Counted from the stretch's first letter, positions 1 to 9,669 are shown. The stretch: DNA of 64,000 bases from Pseudomonas protegens (GCF_003363755.1 NZ_CP031396.1:5674501-5738500); one strand, 5' to 3'. Notes: generated by a model not told the origin, from the sequence alone. Numbers and translations are program-made.

Positions 1-1323
1 GGCAATCAACCCCTCCCACAGACCGCTCGGGCCCCGGGCCGCTCCGAACCAATCGGTCAGGCCCAGGGCGTAGCCCACCGGCAAACCAATCCCCCAGTAA
101 GCGAACAGGGTCAGGATCATGGTCACCCGAGTGTCCTGATAGCCGCGCAGCGCGCCAGCGGCGGTGACCTGAATGCCATCGGAAAACTGGAACAATGCCG
201 AGTACACGATGAGCATCGAGGCTACCTGGATCACCATCGGGTCGTTGGTGTAGATCGAGGCGATGGGTTCACGCAGCAGGTACATCAGGCTTGCCGACAG
301 GCAGGCGTAGGCCAGTGCCGCGCCCATGCCGACTCCGGCGCTGAAGCGTGCGTCGCGCGGTTGCTGACGGCCCAGAGACTGGCCGACCCGCACCGTTACG
401 GCCATGGCCAGGGAGTAGGGGATCATGAACATCAGGGCGCTGACGTTGAGGGCAATCTGGTGTCCGGCCACTACCGTGGCACCCAGGCTGCCGATCAACA
501 GGGCGATGACCGCGAAGATGCTCGACTCGGCGAACACCGCGATGCCGATGGGCAGGCCGACACTCACCAGGCGCTTGATCACCGCCCATTGTGGCCAGTC
601 GAACCGGCTGAACAGCTGGATCTTGCGATAGGCCGGTGCCCAGTGAACCCAGCCGGCCATGCCCAGCATCATGGCCCACATCACGATCGCCGTGGCCCAG
701 CCACAGCCGACGCCGCCCATGGCCGGCACACCGAAGTGGCCATAAATGAAGATGTAGTTGATGGGGATGTTGAGGGCCAGGCCACAAAGCCCGATGACCA
801 TGCTCGGCACTGTGCGGCCCAGGCCGTCGCTCAAGCAGCGCAGCACGTAGTACAGCGCTACAGCCGGCAGGCCGCTGGCGATGCCGTGCAGATAACCCAT
901 GCAGGGCTTGATCAGTTCCGGATCAACCTTCATCAGGTGCAGTATCGGTTCGGCGCTGATCAATATCAGCGTGGCCGAGAGGCCCGTCACTACCGCCAGC
1001 CACAGGGCCTGGCGCACCACTGGACTGATCTCGTGCAGCTTGCCGGCACCAAAGCGCTGGGCCACTTTGGGTGTGGTGGCCAGCAGGGTGCCGGTCATCA
1101 GCAGGAACACTGGAATCCAGATTGAGTTGCCCAGGGCTACGGCCGCGAGATCCCGCGGACTGACCCGACCGGCCATGACGGCATCGACAAAGCCCATGGC
1201 GGTGGTGGCCACCTGGGCAATCATGATGGGCAGGGCCAGTCGCAGCAGGTCGTGCAATTCGCGGCCAACCCGTGCAGGGCGGCTGGTGGCTGGGGTGATG
1301 GGGGTGTCGGTTACGGAATTCAC
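1..1323 (-). CDS. MATE family multidrug efflux transporter (3' end beyond window)
   Basis: Inner-membrane multidrug and toxin extrusion pump, probably driven by a Na+ or H+ gradient. The minus-strand frame is open from position 1323 to the left edge (441 codons), so the C-terminus lies outside. The translation is a run of hydrophobic helices typical of NorM/PmpM proteins, with the conserved first-helix block LALPIMIAQVATTAMGFVD and the motif VMAGRVSPRDLAAVALG near residues 25-60. The start is taken as GTG at 1323 (VNSVTDTP...); no strong Shine-Dalgarno sequence precedes it, and no ATG lies close enough to keep the first helix. It is divergent from pdxB. Family assignment is firm; substrates cannot be read from sequence. 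Confidence 0.88.
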   Translation of the reverse strand, partial: MNSVTDTPITPATSRPARVGRELHDLLRLALPIMIAQVATTAMGFVDAVMAGRVSPRDLAAVALGNSIWIPVFLLMTGTLLATTPKVAQRFGAGKLHEISPVVRQALWLAVVTGLSATLILISAEPILHLMKVDPELIKPCMGYLHGIASGLPAVALYYVLRCLSDGLGRTVPSMVIGLCGLALNIPINYIFIYGHFGVPAMGGVGCGWATAIVMWAMMLGMAGWVHWAPAYRKIQLFSRFDWPQWAVIKRLVSVGLPIGIAVFAESSIFAVIALLIGSLGATVVAGHQIALNVSALMFMIPYSLAMAVTVRVGQSLGRQQPRDARFSAGVGMGAALAYACLSASLMYLLREPIASIYTNDPMVIQVASMLIVYSALFQFSDGIQVTAAGALRGYQDTRVTMILTLFAYWGIGLPVGYALGLTDWFGAARGPSGLWEGLIA

Positions 1324-1511
1324 GGGGCGTAGCGTCCATAGGCGTGTTGCGCGGGACGCGACAGTCTACGCGTTGACACTCTGGTCAGGAAAAAATCCAG
1401 TGTTGTGGATTTGTAATGGCCGGCCGCGGGGAAATGAGCGCTCGACCTCAAGCCGCGCTGGCTCGGCCTGTCATCTACGCCTACACTGCGGCTCCGCACG
1501 AGGAGCCAGCC

Positions 1512-2654
1512 ATGTTGATTGTTGCCGACGAAAATATTCCCCTGATCGAAGAGTTCTTTGCCGGCTTCGGCGAGATCCGGCGTTTCCCCGGGCGTGCCAT
1601 TGATCGGGCGACCGTGGAGCAGGCGGATGTGTTGCTGGTGCGCTCGGTGACTCAAGTCGATCGCCAATTGCTGGAAGGCAGTCCGGTGCGGTTTGTCGGC
1701 ACCTGCACCATCGGCACCGATCATCTGGACCTGGATTACTTCCAGCAGGCGGGTATCAGTTGGTCCAGTGCGCCGGGCTGCAATGCCCGTGGCGTGGTGG
1801 ATTATGTACTGGGCAGCCTGTTGACCCTGGCCGAGATCGAAGGGGCGGACCTGGCTCAACGCTGTTACGGCGTGGTGGGGGCTGGTGAAGTCGGCGGACG
1901 CCTGATCAAGGTCCTGCGCGGTCTGGGTTGGCAAGTCCTGGTCTGTGACCCGCAGCGACAGGCAGCGGAAGGCGGCGACTACGTCAGCCTGGAGCAATTG
2001 ATCGAGCGTTGCGACGTCATCAGCCTGCACACGCCACTGACTCGGCATGGCGAGCATGCCACCTGGCACCTGCTGGATCGCCAGCGCTTGAACCAGCTCA
2101 AGCAAGGTACCTGGCTGATCAATGCAGCCCGTGGCCCGGTGGTGGATAACCAGGCACTGCGTGAAGTGTTGCTGCAGCGTGAGGATTTGCAGGCGGTGCT
2201 GGATGTCTGGGAAGAGGAGCCGACAGTGGATCGCGAGCTGGCGGACCTGTGCGTGCTGGCCACGCCCCATATCGCCGGCTACAGCCTGGATGGCAAGCAG
2301 CGTGGCACGGCGCAGATCTACCAGGCCTACTGCCGCTTCCTTGGTCAGGCCGAACAGGTCAGCCTGGCCACCTTGCTGCCGGCGCCCTGGGTGCCGCTAG
2401 TCAGCCTGAATGCCAATGCCGATCCGGCCTGGGCCCTGGCGATGATCTGCCGGGCGGTGTATGACCCGCGCCGTGATGATGCGGATTTTCGCCGTAGCCT
2501 GGCGGATGATGTCGCCCAGCAACGCAGCGCCTTCGACGGCCTGCGCAAGCATTATCCGGAGCGTCGCGAGATTGACGGGCTGCAGGTGCGGATTCAGGGT
2601 GATTCGCCAGCCCTGAGCCAGATCGTTCGGGCCCTGGGCGCCAGCGAAGTCTGA
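1512..2654 (+). CDS. pdxB: erythronate-4-phosphate dehydrogenase
   Basis: Oxidises 4-phosphoerythronate to 2-oxo-3-hydroxy-4-phosphobutanoate in pyridoxal-5'-phosphate synthesis; cytoplasmic and NAD dependent. The 380-residue product begins MLIVADENIPLIEEFF, the characteristic PdxB N-terminus. It has the D-2-hydroxyacid dehydrogenase fold: a Rossmann glycine motif GVVGAGEVGGR near residue 118, the NAARGPVVD block with the catalytic arginine, and the catalytic histidine in TPHIAGYSLDGKQRGT. A C-terminal PdxB dimerisation domain follows. The start at 1512 has a GAGG-type ribosome site (AGGAGCC); a longer in-frame extension to 1416 is not needed. Length equals the usual about 380 residues. Confidence 0.95.
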   Translation: MLIVADENIPLIEEFFAGFGEIRRFPGRAIDRATVEQADVLLVRSVTQVDRQLLEGSPVRFVGTCTIGTDHLDLDYFQQAGISWSSAPGCNARGVVDYVLGSLLTLAEIEGADLAQRCYGVVGAGEVGGRLIKVLRGLGWQVLVCDPQRQAAEGGDYVSLEQLIERCDVISLHTPLTRHGEHATWHLLDRQRLNQLKQGTWLINAARGPVVDNQALREVLLQREDLQAVLDVWEEEPTVDRELADLCVLATPHIAGYSLDGKQRGTAQIYQAYCRFLGQAEQVSLATLLPAPWVPLVSLNANADPAWALAMICRAVYDPRRDDADFRRSLADDVAQQRSAFDGLRKHYPERREIDGLQVRIQGDSPALSQIVRALGASEV

Positions 2655-2682
2655 ACCCGTTCAAGCAGTATTGCACGGGCAT

Positions 2683-2707
2683 AAAAAACCCGGCTGTCTG
2701 GCCGGGT
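2683..2707 (-). terminator. Rho-independent terminator of the small gene at 2730
   Basis: A 7-bp stem (ACCCGGC / GCCGGGT) with a six-base loop is followed on the minus strand by a run of T. It lies just beyond the stop codon of the minus-strand small gene and close to the pdxB stop. Confidence 0.8.
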
Positions 2708-2729
2708 CAAGAGGACATGAGGCTGAGTG

Positions 2730-2909
2730 TCAATCTTGCCGAGCAGGCTTGACCAGTCGCTTTTCCAGTTCGCGGCAGGCGTTCTGGATCATTTCTTCAG
2801 TAATAGGTACTTCACGACCCTGGGCGTCGATGATGGCACACCCCAGAGACTGGTTCGGCTGGGTACGGATTACTTGAATCTTGTCATTGCTGCTGTGTTG
2901 CAAGGACAT
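2730..2909 (-). CDS. small conserved hypothetical protein (59 aa)
   Basis: A 59-residue soluble acidic/basic mixed protein of unknown function (begins MSLQHSSNDKIQVIRTQ). The start at 2909 is chosen because AGGAG lies a few bases upstream; an upstream in-frame ATG at 2924 would place the ribosome site inside the gene. The C-terminal half (EEMIQNACRELEKRLVKP) is predicted helical and ends in basic residues. It has its own terminator and is convergent with pdxB. I recall similar short proteins beside pdxB in other pseudomonads, but no function can be given. Confidence 0.75.
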   Translation of the reverse strand: MSLQHSSNDKIQVIRTQPNQSLGCAIIDAQGREVPITEEMIQNACRELEKRLVKPARQD

Positions 2910-3177
2910 GGCCTGTCTCCTCATCAGGTTGTGTGCTTACTCTAGAATGGCCGGGTGACCAAGCTGTTACAGACCGCCGCAAGGGCTGGCCCGGCGACTT
3001 CACTCCAACAGAAATGCCCGGGGAGTGCCAGCCACGGATTAGACCGATAATCTCTAGGCGCTAGTGTCAGCGGTCATAATCAACCTGACTCATTGTGATT
3101 TAGCAAAGTTCCTGCGAATTCCTCTCGTTGCCGCCGCTGCAACGGGTCAGTCGCCGGTGCGTCAATGGATGAACTGC

Positions 3178-4947
3178 ATGCTCTCTTCTCGTCACCGCCG
3201 GGCGTTGCATCTGGCCAGCCGTTTTATCGCTCCCTACCGTTGGCAGGCGCTCGGCGCCCTGTTGGCATTGATTGTTACTGCGGGCATCACCTTGTCCATG
3301 GGGCAGGGGATTCGCCTGTTGGTGGACCAGGGGTTCATGACCCAGTCCCCGCATTTGCTGAACCAGTCCATTGGCCTGTTCCTGCTGTTGGTCCTGGCCC
3401 TGGCGATAGGCACGTTCGTGCGTTTCTATCTGGTGTCCTGGATCGGCGAGCGCTGCGTGGCGGACATCCGGCGTCAGGTGTTCAATCACCTGATCTACCT
3501 GCATCCCGGCTTCTACGAGAACAATCGCAGTTCGGAGATCCAGTCGCGGCTCACGGCGGACACCACCTTGCTGCAGTCGGTGATCGGTTCTTCGCTGTCG
3601 TTGTTCCTGCGGAATGCCCTGATGGTGTTGGGAGGGATCGTCCTGCTGTTCGTCACCAACCCCAAGCTCACCAGCATCGTGGTGGTGGCCTTGCCGCTGG
3701 TGCTGGTGCCGATCCTGATTTTCGGCCGCCGGGTGCGCAGCCTGTCGCGCTTGAGTCAGGACCGGATCGCCGATGTCGGCAGCTATGTGTCCGAGACGCT
3801 GGGGCAGATCAAGACGGTCCAGGCCTACAACCACCAGGCCCAGGACGAGCAGCGCTTTGCCGTGACGGTGGAGCAGGCTTTCGATACCGCGCGCAAGCGT
3901 ATTGTCCAGCGCGCCTGGCTGATCACTCTGGTGATCGTCCTGGTCTTGGGCGCGGTGGGGGTGATGCTCTGGGTAGGAGGCATGGATGTGATCGCCGGGC
4001 GTATTTCCGGCGGTGAGCTGGCGGCTTTCGTGTTCTACAGCCTGATTGTCGGTAGCGCCTTTGGCACCTTGAGTGAGGTCATTGGCGAACTGCAGCGCGC
4101 TGCCGGAGCTGCGGAGCGGATCGCCGAACTGCTGCGGGCGGAGAACATTATCCAGGCGCCCAGTAGCGGTCTGGTGAGTTTGCCGGCACGTGTGCAGGGC
4201 GATCTGGAGTTGGACGGCCTGAGCTTTTCCTATCCGTCAAGGCCGGACCGCTACGCCGTCGATGGCCTTAGCCTGAAGGTTCAGGCCGGAGAAACCCTGG
4301 CGTTGGTCGGGCCGTCGGGGGCAGGCAAATCCACCCTATACGATCTGCTGCTGCGTTTCTACGACCCGCAGCAGGGGCGGATATTGCTGGATGGGGTGCC
4401 CCTGACCCAGCTCGATCCGCTGGATCTGCGGCGCTGTTTTGCCCTGGTGTCGCAAAGCCCGGCGCTGTTCTACGGCAGCATCGAAGAGAACATCCGCTAT
4501 GGCAATCCTGGTGCCACCCTGGCCCAGGTCCAGGAGGCGGCGAAGATCGCCTATGCCCACGAGTTCATCGAGCAGATGCCAGAGGGTTATCAGACTCACC
4601 TGGGGGATGGCGGACTGGGACTTTCTGGCGGACAGCGGCAACGCCTGGCAATTGCTCGAGCGCTGTTAGTGGATGCGCCGATCCTGTTGCTGGATGAGGC
4701 CACCAGCGCCCTGGATGCGCAGAGTGAGCATCTGATTCAGCAAGCCTTGCCCAGTCTGATGAAGAACCGCACCACCCTGGTGATCGCCCATCGCCTGGCC
4801 ACGGTGAAGAATGCCGACCGGATTGCGGTCATGGATCAGGGCAGGCTGGTGGCGGTAGGTACTCATCAGCAACTGATCGCCAACAGTCCGCTCTATGCGC
4901 GATTGGCGGCCCTGCAATTCAACGACGGCCCTCAGGCATCTGCGTAG
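3178..4947 (+). CDS. MsbA-type ABC exporter, fused permease and ATPase
   Basis: Half-transporter of the ABCB/MsbA type that would homodimerise in the inner membrane and export a lipid-like or hydrophobic substrate. The N-terminal part (about residues 15-320) carries six membrane segments; the C-terminal ATPase has Walker A GPSGAGKST near residue 380, the signature LSGGQRQRLAIARALL near 481 and Walker B ILLLDEATSALD near 501. The start at 3178 (MLSSRHRRAL) fits the family; an in-frame ATG lies at 3169, and GTG at 3064 would add a leader of unlikely composition. It is not adjacent to lpxK or waaA, so it is probably not the essential lipid A flippase. Substrate unknown. Confidence 0.88.
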   Translation: MLSSRHRRALHLASRFIAPYRWQALGALLALIVTAGITLSMGQGIRLLVDQGFMTQSPHLLNQSIGLFLLLVLALAIGTFVRFYLVSWIGERCVADIRRQVFNHLIYLHPGFYENNRSSEIQSRLTADTTLLQSVIGSSLSLFLRNALMVLGGIVLLFVTNPKLTSIVVVALPLVLVPILIFGRRVRSLSRLSQDRIADVGSYVSETLGQIKTVQAYNHQAQDEQRFAVTVEQAFDTARKRIVQRAWLITLVIVLVLGAVGVMLWVGGMDVIAGRISGGELAAFVFYSLIVGSAFGTLSEVIGELQRAAGAAERIAELLRAENIIQAPSSGLVSLPARVQGDLELDGLSFSYPSRPDRYAVDGLSLKVQAGETLALVGPSGAGKSTLYDLLLRFYDPQQGRILLDGVPLTQLDPLDLRRCFALVSQSPALFYGSIEENIRYGNPGATLAQVQEAAKIAYAHEFIEQMPEGYQTHLGDGGLGLSGGQRQRLAIARALLVDAPILLLDEATSALDAQSEHLIQQALPSLMKNRTTLVIAHRLATVKNADRIAVMDQGRLVAVGTHQQLIANSPLYARLAALQFNDGPQASA

Positions 4948-5025
4948 GAGCCGGCTTGCCGGCGAAAGCGGCCATCAAGCTGGTGCTGAGTCCGAAGGCC
5001 TCTTTGCCGGCATGCCAGCTCCCGC
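4944..5025. repeat. REP/REPIN-like palindromic repeat, second half decayed
   Basis: GTAGGAGCCGGCTTGCCGGC at 4944 is the core of a Pseudomonas REP sequence. An inverted but diverged copy (TTTGCCGGCATGCCAGCTCC) lies at about 5003-5022, as in a REP doublet. The same core recurs at 41945-41997 as a nearly perfect pair. Confidence 0.75.
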
Positions 5026-5043
5026 AATGGGTGGCCGCCCAAT

Positions 5044-5071
5044 AAAAAGCCCGCATCGCTGCGGGCTTGTA
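5044..5071 (-). terminator. terminator of slt
   Basis: A stem AGCCCGC / GCGGGCT with a six-base loop is followed on the minus strand by TTTTTATT, just beyond the slt stop codon at 5083. Confidence 0.8.
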
Positions 5072-5082
5072 GAAGGCTGGCC

Positions 5083-7011
5083 TCACTGATCGTCGAAGTA
5101 GCGCTCATGCCAGTCCACCAGCGGCTGCGGTGAGTTGAGCTTCTGGCCGTAGATCACCGAGTAGGACAGCACGTTCTGCACATACTGGCGGGTTTCGTCG
5201 AAGGGAATGCTTTCCACCCACACGTCGAAACTCAGGTGGTCGGCACCCTTGAGCCATTGCCGCACCCGTCCAGGACCCGCGTTATAGGCAGCAGATGCCA
5301 ATACCCGGTTGCCGTTGAACTGGCTGTGGACCTGGCTCAGGTACGCCGCGCCCAATTGGATGTTCTTGTCCGGGTCCAGCACTTGCTGGGGAGAGGCCAG
5401 GGGAATGCTGAACTTGCGCGCGGTTTCCTTGGCGGTACCAGGCATCAGTTGCATCAGGCCGCTGGCGCCCACGTGGGAACGGGCATCGTCCATGAAGGCG
5501 CTTTCCTGGCGGGTGATGGCGAACACCCAGCTGGAATGCAGGCCGCGGACCTTGGCTTCGCGCACCAGGGTGTCGCGGTGAGCCATGGGGAAGCGGATGT
5601 CCAGGTCATCCCAGTACTGGGCCTGGCTGATGGTGCGAATGGCCGGGAAGTACCATTTCAGGTCGTAGGCCAGCCTGGCCTGGGCCACCATTTCGTCACG
5701 GTTGAAGTGCCGGCTGACGTGGTACCACTCACGGCGTCCATCGACGATCTGGCCCCGGGCATGGAATTCCAGGGCGCGACGCACGCCTGGAGTGTTGCGC
5801 ACTTTGTTGATGACTGCCTGGCTCAGCATCAGCGGCTGGTTGTTCAACTGATAAGGGGCCTTGGCGTGATCCGCGGCGAGGAATCCGTAGAAGTCACGCT
5901 CCCGGGCCAGGCCTTTGAACAGCGCCAGGGCCTGGGGATTCTTCGGCTGGGCCAGTTCCAGGCTGCGCGCCTGCCAGTAGCGCCAGCGGTTGGTGCTGGC
6001 CAGGTCCTGAGGCAGCTTGCGGGTCAACTGGTAGGCATCTTCCCAGCGCGCCAGACGCAGCAGCAGGCGCAGGCGCCATTCGGAGACGGTGTTGTCCCGC
6101 AGCTCTGGGTCGTACTTGGTCATGACGTCCAGGGCGCGGCTGTCGAAGCGCCGGGCCAGGGTCAGGCCGATTTCGCGGGCAATGGCCACTTTTTCGTCAC
6201 GTGAGAAGTGCATGCTGCTGGCATAGCCGTCCAGCAGGGCCATGGCCTTGTCCGGGTCCTGGCGAGCCAGTCGGCGCAAGCCGAGGCCGACCACGTCGGA
6301 CATCGCCTCATCGGCGGGCTGGAAGCGCGAGGGCTGGCTCAGCAGCTCCGGCTTTTGCGCCACGTCCACCAGCAGACGGCCCTGGGGCGCGAGGGTGGTC
6401 ATGCTCTTGACCAGGCTGTTGGCCAGGGGGTAGTTGCGGGCTTCGGCCGCCAGCTTGGCCCGCTGCCAGCGCTTCTGCTCGGTCAGTTGGCCTTCAGCGG
6501 CCCATTGGGCGAACAGCGCGTCACAGGCGGCCGGTTGGGATTTGCCGGTCAGCCAGAGCTTTTCGGTAGCGGCGTAGCCCTGCGCCTTGAGGTTGTGGCC
6601 CAGTTGGTACTGGCCATTGAGGCAGTCCAGTTCGGTGAAGTTGAGTTTCGGGTCGTAGTACCGGGTGAAGGTGGCCCAGTCGCCGCGTTCCGCCAGCCAG
6701 CGCAACCAGCGCAGTTTCATCCAGTTGGCTTGAGGCAGGTCGCCATGTTCGGCGAGGAATTTCTCGATCTCGGCGTTGCTGGCGCTCTTCAGGCGGGCCG
6801 TAAGTTCGTCATAGGCCAGGTACGGTTCCAGTGGGTAGTCGCGCAGGGCATCGGCATAACGGAAATAAGGGCCTGAATCGCCCTTGGCCAGAGCGCGTTT
6901 GGCCTCGTCGTAATACCGGCGTTGCTGGGTCAGGTCCGCCGCCTGGGCGGATTGGACGGCAGTGGCGGAAAGAAGCAGACAGGATAAAAGGCTGAAAAGG
7001 CGACTGCGCAT
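5083..7011 (-). CDS. slt: soluble lytic murein transglycosylase
   Basis: Periplasmic enzyme that cleaves the MurNAc-GlcNAc bond of peptidoglycan to give 1,6-anhydromuropeptides, feeding wall turnover and the NagZ recycling pathway. The 642-residue product matches the length of E. coli Slt70. It has a signal peptide (MRSRLFSLLSCLLLSATAVQSAQA), a long alpha-helical superhelical region, and a C-terminal SLT domain with the catalytic glutamate in FAITRQESAF and the motif GASGLMQLMPGTA. The start at 7011 is preferred because it begins directly with the signal peptide; an in-frame start at 7059 would bury it. It is divergent from uup. Confidence 0.93.
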   Translation of the reverse strand: MRSRLFSLLSCLLLSATAVQSAQAADLTQQRRYYDEAKRALAKGDSGPYFRYADALRDYPLEPYLAYDELTARLKSASNAEIEKFLAEHGDLPQANWMKLRWLRWLAERGDWATFTRYYDPKLNFTELDCLNGQYQLGHNLKAQGYAATEKLWLTGKSQPAACDALFAQWAAEGQLTEQKRWQRAKLAAEARNYPLANSLVKSMTTLAPQGRLLVDVAQKPELLSQPSRFQPADEAMSDVVGLGLRRLARQDPDKAMALLDGYASSMHFSRDEKVAIAREIGLTLARRFDSRALDVMTKYDPELRDNTVSEWRLRLLLRLARWEDAYQLTRKLPQDLASTNRWRYWQARSLELAQPKNPQALALFKGLARERDFYGFLAADHAKAPYQLNNQPLMLSQAVINKVRNTPGVRRALEFHARGQIVDGRREWYHVSRHFNRDEMVAQARLAYDLKWYFPAIRTISQAQYWDDLDIRFPMAHRDTLVREAKVRGLHSSWVFAITRQESAFMDDARSHVGASGLMQLMPGTAKETARKFSIPLASPQQVLDPDKNIQLGAAYLSQVHSQFNGNRVLASAAYNAGPGRVRQWLKGADHLSFDVWVESIPFDETRQYVQNVLSYSVIYGQKLNSPQPLVDWHERYFDDQ

Positions 7012-7224
7012 GAGACATCCGGGCAGAGAAATCATGACAAGTGCCGACAAGGCCAACACTGATTGTTCACTAGCTTAGCCTTTTGCCAGCAACCGGTGAA
7101 AGCTTTGCCGAGCCCTTGGCATCAGTTGGCAACAAAAGTGCCTTCGGGGTTGCCGGTGGCGAAATAGCGGGCCTTCTGAGGGCGCAAGTCAGGTAGAATG
7201 CGCGCCCGGTTTTTGGAGAAGAAC

Positions 7225-9144
7225 ATGACCCTGCTCAAATTCAGCGATGTGTCCCTTGCTTTCGGCGCCATGCCGTTGTTGGACAAGGTGTCCTGGCAGA
7301 TCGCCCGTGGTGAGCGGGTGTGCATCATCGGCCGTAACGGTACTGGCAAATCCAGCATGATGAAGCTGGTCAAGGGCGATCAGAAGCCCGACGACGGCTC
7401 CGTATGGCGCGCACCCGGTCTGAAGATCGGCGAATTGCCTCAGGAACTGCCTGTGGCCGACGAGCGGACCGTGTTCGACGTGGTTGCCCAGGGCCTGGAC
7501 GGTGTCGGCGAGCTGCTGGCCCAGTACCACCACCTGAGCCAGAACATTGTCACCGACGCCGATCTGGAAAAACTGATGCACGTCCAGCACGACCTCGAAG
7601 CCCGTGACGGCTGGCGCCTGCAGCAACTGGTGGACAGCACTCTGAGCCGCCTGCAACTGCCGGCCGACAAGACCCTCGCCGAGTTGTCCGGTGGCTGGCG
7701 GCGTCGCGTGCTGTTGGCGCAGGCCCTGGTATCCGAGCCGGATCTGCTGCTCCTCGACGAGCCGACCAACCACCTGGACATCGGCGCCATTGCCTGGCTG
7801 GAAGAGGCGCTGAAGGATTTCCAGGGCGCGGTCCTCTTTATTACCCACGACCGTTCCTTCCTGCAGAACCTGGCCACCCGCATCCTCGAACTGGATCGTG
7901 GCGGCCTGATCGATTGGAACGGCGACTACGCCAGTTTCCTGGTGCACAAGGAAGCCATGCTGGCGGCGGAAGAAACCGCCAACGCGCTGTTCGACAAGCG
8001 CCTGGCCCAGGAAGAAGTGTGGATTCGCCAGGGCATCAAGGCCCGGCGTACCCGTAACGAAGGCCGCGTGCGTGCGCTCAAGGCGCTGCGCGTGGAGCGC
8101 AGTGAGCGTCGCGAGCGTACCGGCAAGGCCAACATTCAGCTGGAAACCGCCGACAAGTCTGGCAAGCAGGTAATGGTGCTGGAGAATGTCAGCTTCGCTC
8201 ACCCGGACGGCCCGTTCCTGGTCAAGGACTTCTCCATGGTCCTGCAGCGCGGCGATCGCATTGGCCTTCTGGGCGCCAACGGCACCGGCAAGACCACTTT
8301 GCTCAAGCTGATGCTCGGCGGTCTGGTGCCGAGCAGCGGCAAGGTGGAAGAGGGCACGCGGATCGACGTGGCCTACTTCGACCAGTTGCGCCACCAGTTG
8401 GACCTGGAAAAGACCGTGATCGACAACGTTGCCGAGGGTCGCGACTTCATCGAGATCGATGGCCAGAGCCGTCACGTGCTCAGCTACCTCGGTGATTTCC
8501 TGTTCAGTCCGCAACGTGCCCGTACGCCAGTCAAGGCCCTGTCCGGCGGTGAGCGTGCCCGTCTGTTGCTGGCCAAGTTGTTCAGCAAACCGGCCAACCT
8601 GCTGGTGCTCGACGAGCCGACCAACGACCTCGATGTGGAAACCCTCGAGCTGCTGGAAGAAGTGTTGCTGACCTTCCAGGGCACCGTGCTGATGGTCAGC
8701 CACGACCGGGCCTTCCTCGACAACGTGGTGACCAGCACCCTGGTCTTTGAAGGCGAAGGCAAGGTTCGCGAGTACGTTGGCGGTTATCAGGACTGGTTGC
8801 GCCAGGGTGGCTCGCCGCGGCTGCTGGGGGTTACCGAGAACAAGTCCGGCAAGGCCGAACTGAATTCCGCCGTGGTTGCGCCGGTGCAAGCCGCAGCGCC
8901 AGCCCCCGTGCAAGAGGCTCCGGCGAAGAAGAAGCTCAGCTACAAATTGCAGCGTGAGCTTGAGGCGCTGCCGGGGCAGATCGATGCCATGGAGCAACAG
9001 ATTGCCGGGGTCGAGGCGGAGATGGCTGATGCCGGTTTCTATCAGCGTCCGGCGGCTGAAACCGCTGCGGTCATTGCCCGGCTGGAGCAGTTGAATGCCG
9101 AGCTGGAGCAGATGGTCGAGCGCTGGGCCGAGCTGGATGCCTGA
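7225..9144 (+). CDS. uup: ABC-F family ATPase Uup
   Basis: Soluble twin-ATPase ABC-F protein; family members act on the ribosome or in DNA stability (Uup mutants raise precise transposon excision) and are not transporters. The first ATPase has Walker A GRNGTGKSS near residue 36, signature LSGGWRRR near 154 and Walker B LLLLDEPTNHLD. The second has GANGTGKTT near 350, LSGGERARLLL near 439 and LLVLDEPTNDLD. The C-terminal coiled coil from about residue 570 (LQRELEALPGQIDAMEQQ) is the Uup hallmark that distinguishes it from EttA. ATG at 7225 follows a GGAG site; 639 residues is normal. Confidence 0.92.
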   Translation: MTLLKFSDVSLAFGAMPLLDKVSWQIARGERVCIIGRNGTGKSSMMKLVKGDQKPDDGSVWRAPGLKIGELPQELPVADERTVFDVVAQGLDGVGELLAQYHHLSQNIVTDADLEKLMHVQHDLEARDGWRLQQLVDSTLSRLQLPADKTLAELSGGWRRRVLLAQALVSEPDLLLLDEPTNHLDIGAIAWLEEALKDFQGAVLFITHDRSFLQNLATRILELDRGGLIDWNGDYASFLVHKEAMLAAEETANALFDKRLAQEEVWIRQGIKARRTRNEGRVRALKALRVERSERRERTGKANIQLETADKSGKQVMVLENVSFAHPDGPFLVKDFSMVLQRGDRIGLLGANGTGKTTLLKLMLGGLVPSSGKVEEGTRIDVAYFDQLRHQLDLEKTVIDNVAEGRDFIEIDGQSRHVLSYLGDFLFSPQRARTPVKALSGGERARLLLAKLFSKPANLLVLDEPTNDLDVETLELLEEVLLTFQGTVLMVSHDRAFLDNVVTSTLVFEGEGKVREYVGGYQDWLRQGGSPRLLGVTENKSGKAELNSAVVAPVQAAAPAPVQEAPAKKKLSYKLQRELEALPGQIDAMEQQIAGVEAEMADAGFYQRPAAETAAVIARLEQLNAELEQMVERWAELDA

Positions 9145-9160
9145 GTGACCGGTGTTTGAT

Positions 9161-9193
9161 AAAAAAGCCCGACTTTAGCGTCGGGCTTTTTTT
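9161..9193. terminator. bidirectional terminator between uup and the usp gene
   Basis: A stem GCCCGAC / GTCGGGC flanked by A-run and T-run lies between two convergent genes and can terminate both. Confidence 0.9.
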
Positions 9194-9231
9194 CGGAGCA
9201 GTGACCGGTCTGGTAACTGTCGGGTGAGGGC

Positions 9232-9669
9232 TTAGCGTTTGGCCAGGTGCACAGCCAACACGTCACACGGTGCGCCGTGCAGGACGTCATTGGCGGTGGA
9301 GCCCAGCAGCAGGGCCAGGCCATGACGGCCGTGGCTGCCCACCACAATCAGATCGCATTCCTGTTCCTTGGCCAGGTGATGTATTTCCTGGCGCGGTTGT
9401 CCATAGGTCAGGTGACTGTATTCCTTGGTCAGCTCCGGGTACTTGTGGATCAGCCGGTCCAGGCGTTCCCTGGCCTGATCGAACTGTTGCTGCTGCAGCT
9501 GCGAAAGATCCATGGGCACGTCACCGCCGAAGGCCATGGCCATGGGTTCGACGATGTGCACCAGGGACAGCTTGGCTCCATTGCTCACCGACAGCTCGCG
9601 AGCACGGTGGATAACAGGATCGCACTCTTCGGTTAAATCTACGGCGACCAGAATATGGTGGTAGGACAT
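9232..9669 (-). CDS. universal stress protein, UspA family
   Basis: A 145-residue single-domain Usp protein, cytoplasmic, usually induced by starvation or oxygen limitation. It begins MSYHHILVAVDLTEE, the first beta strand and the conserved aspartate of the family. The ATP-binding signature G-2x-G-9x-G(S/T) is present as VVGSHGRHGLALLLGSTAN near residues 108-126, so an ATP-binding subtype is likely. The upstream AGGAGCGCCTC supports the start at 9669. It is convergent with uup and divergent from the next hypothetical gene. The precise stress is not predictable. Confidence 0.9.
   Translation of the reverse strand: MSYHHILVAVDLTEECDPVIHRARELSVSNGAKLSLVHIVEPMAMAFGGDVPMDLSQLQQQQFDQARERLDRLIHKYPELTKEYSHLTYGQPRQEIHHLAKEQECDLIVVGSHGRHGLALLLGSTANDVLHGAPCDVLAVHLAKR

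Noticed and set aside
7189..8997. Open frame of 602 codons on the minus strand opposite uup
   Set aside because: Shadow of uup; the translated sequence is low in diversity and lacks any domain.
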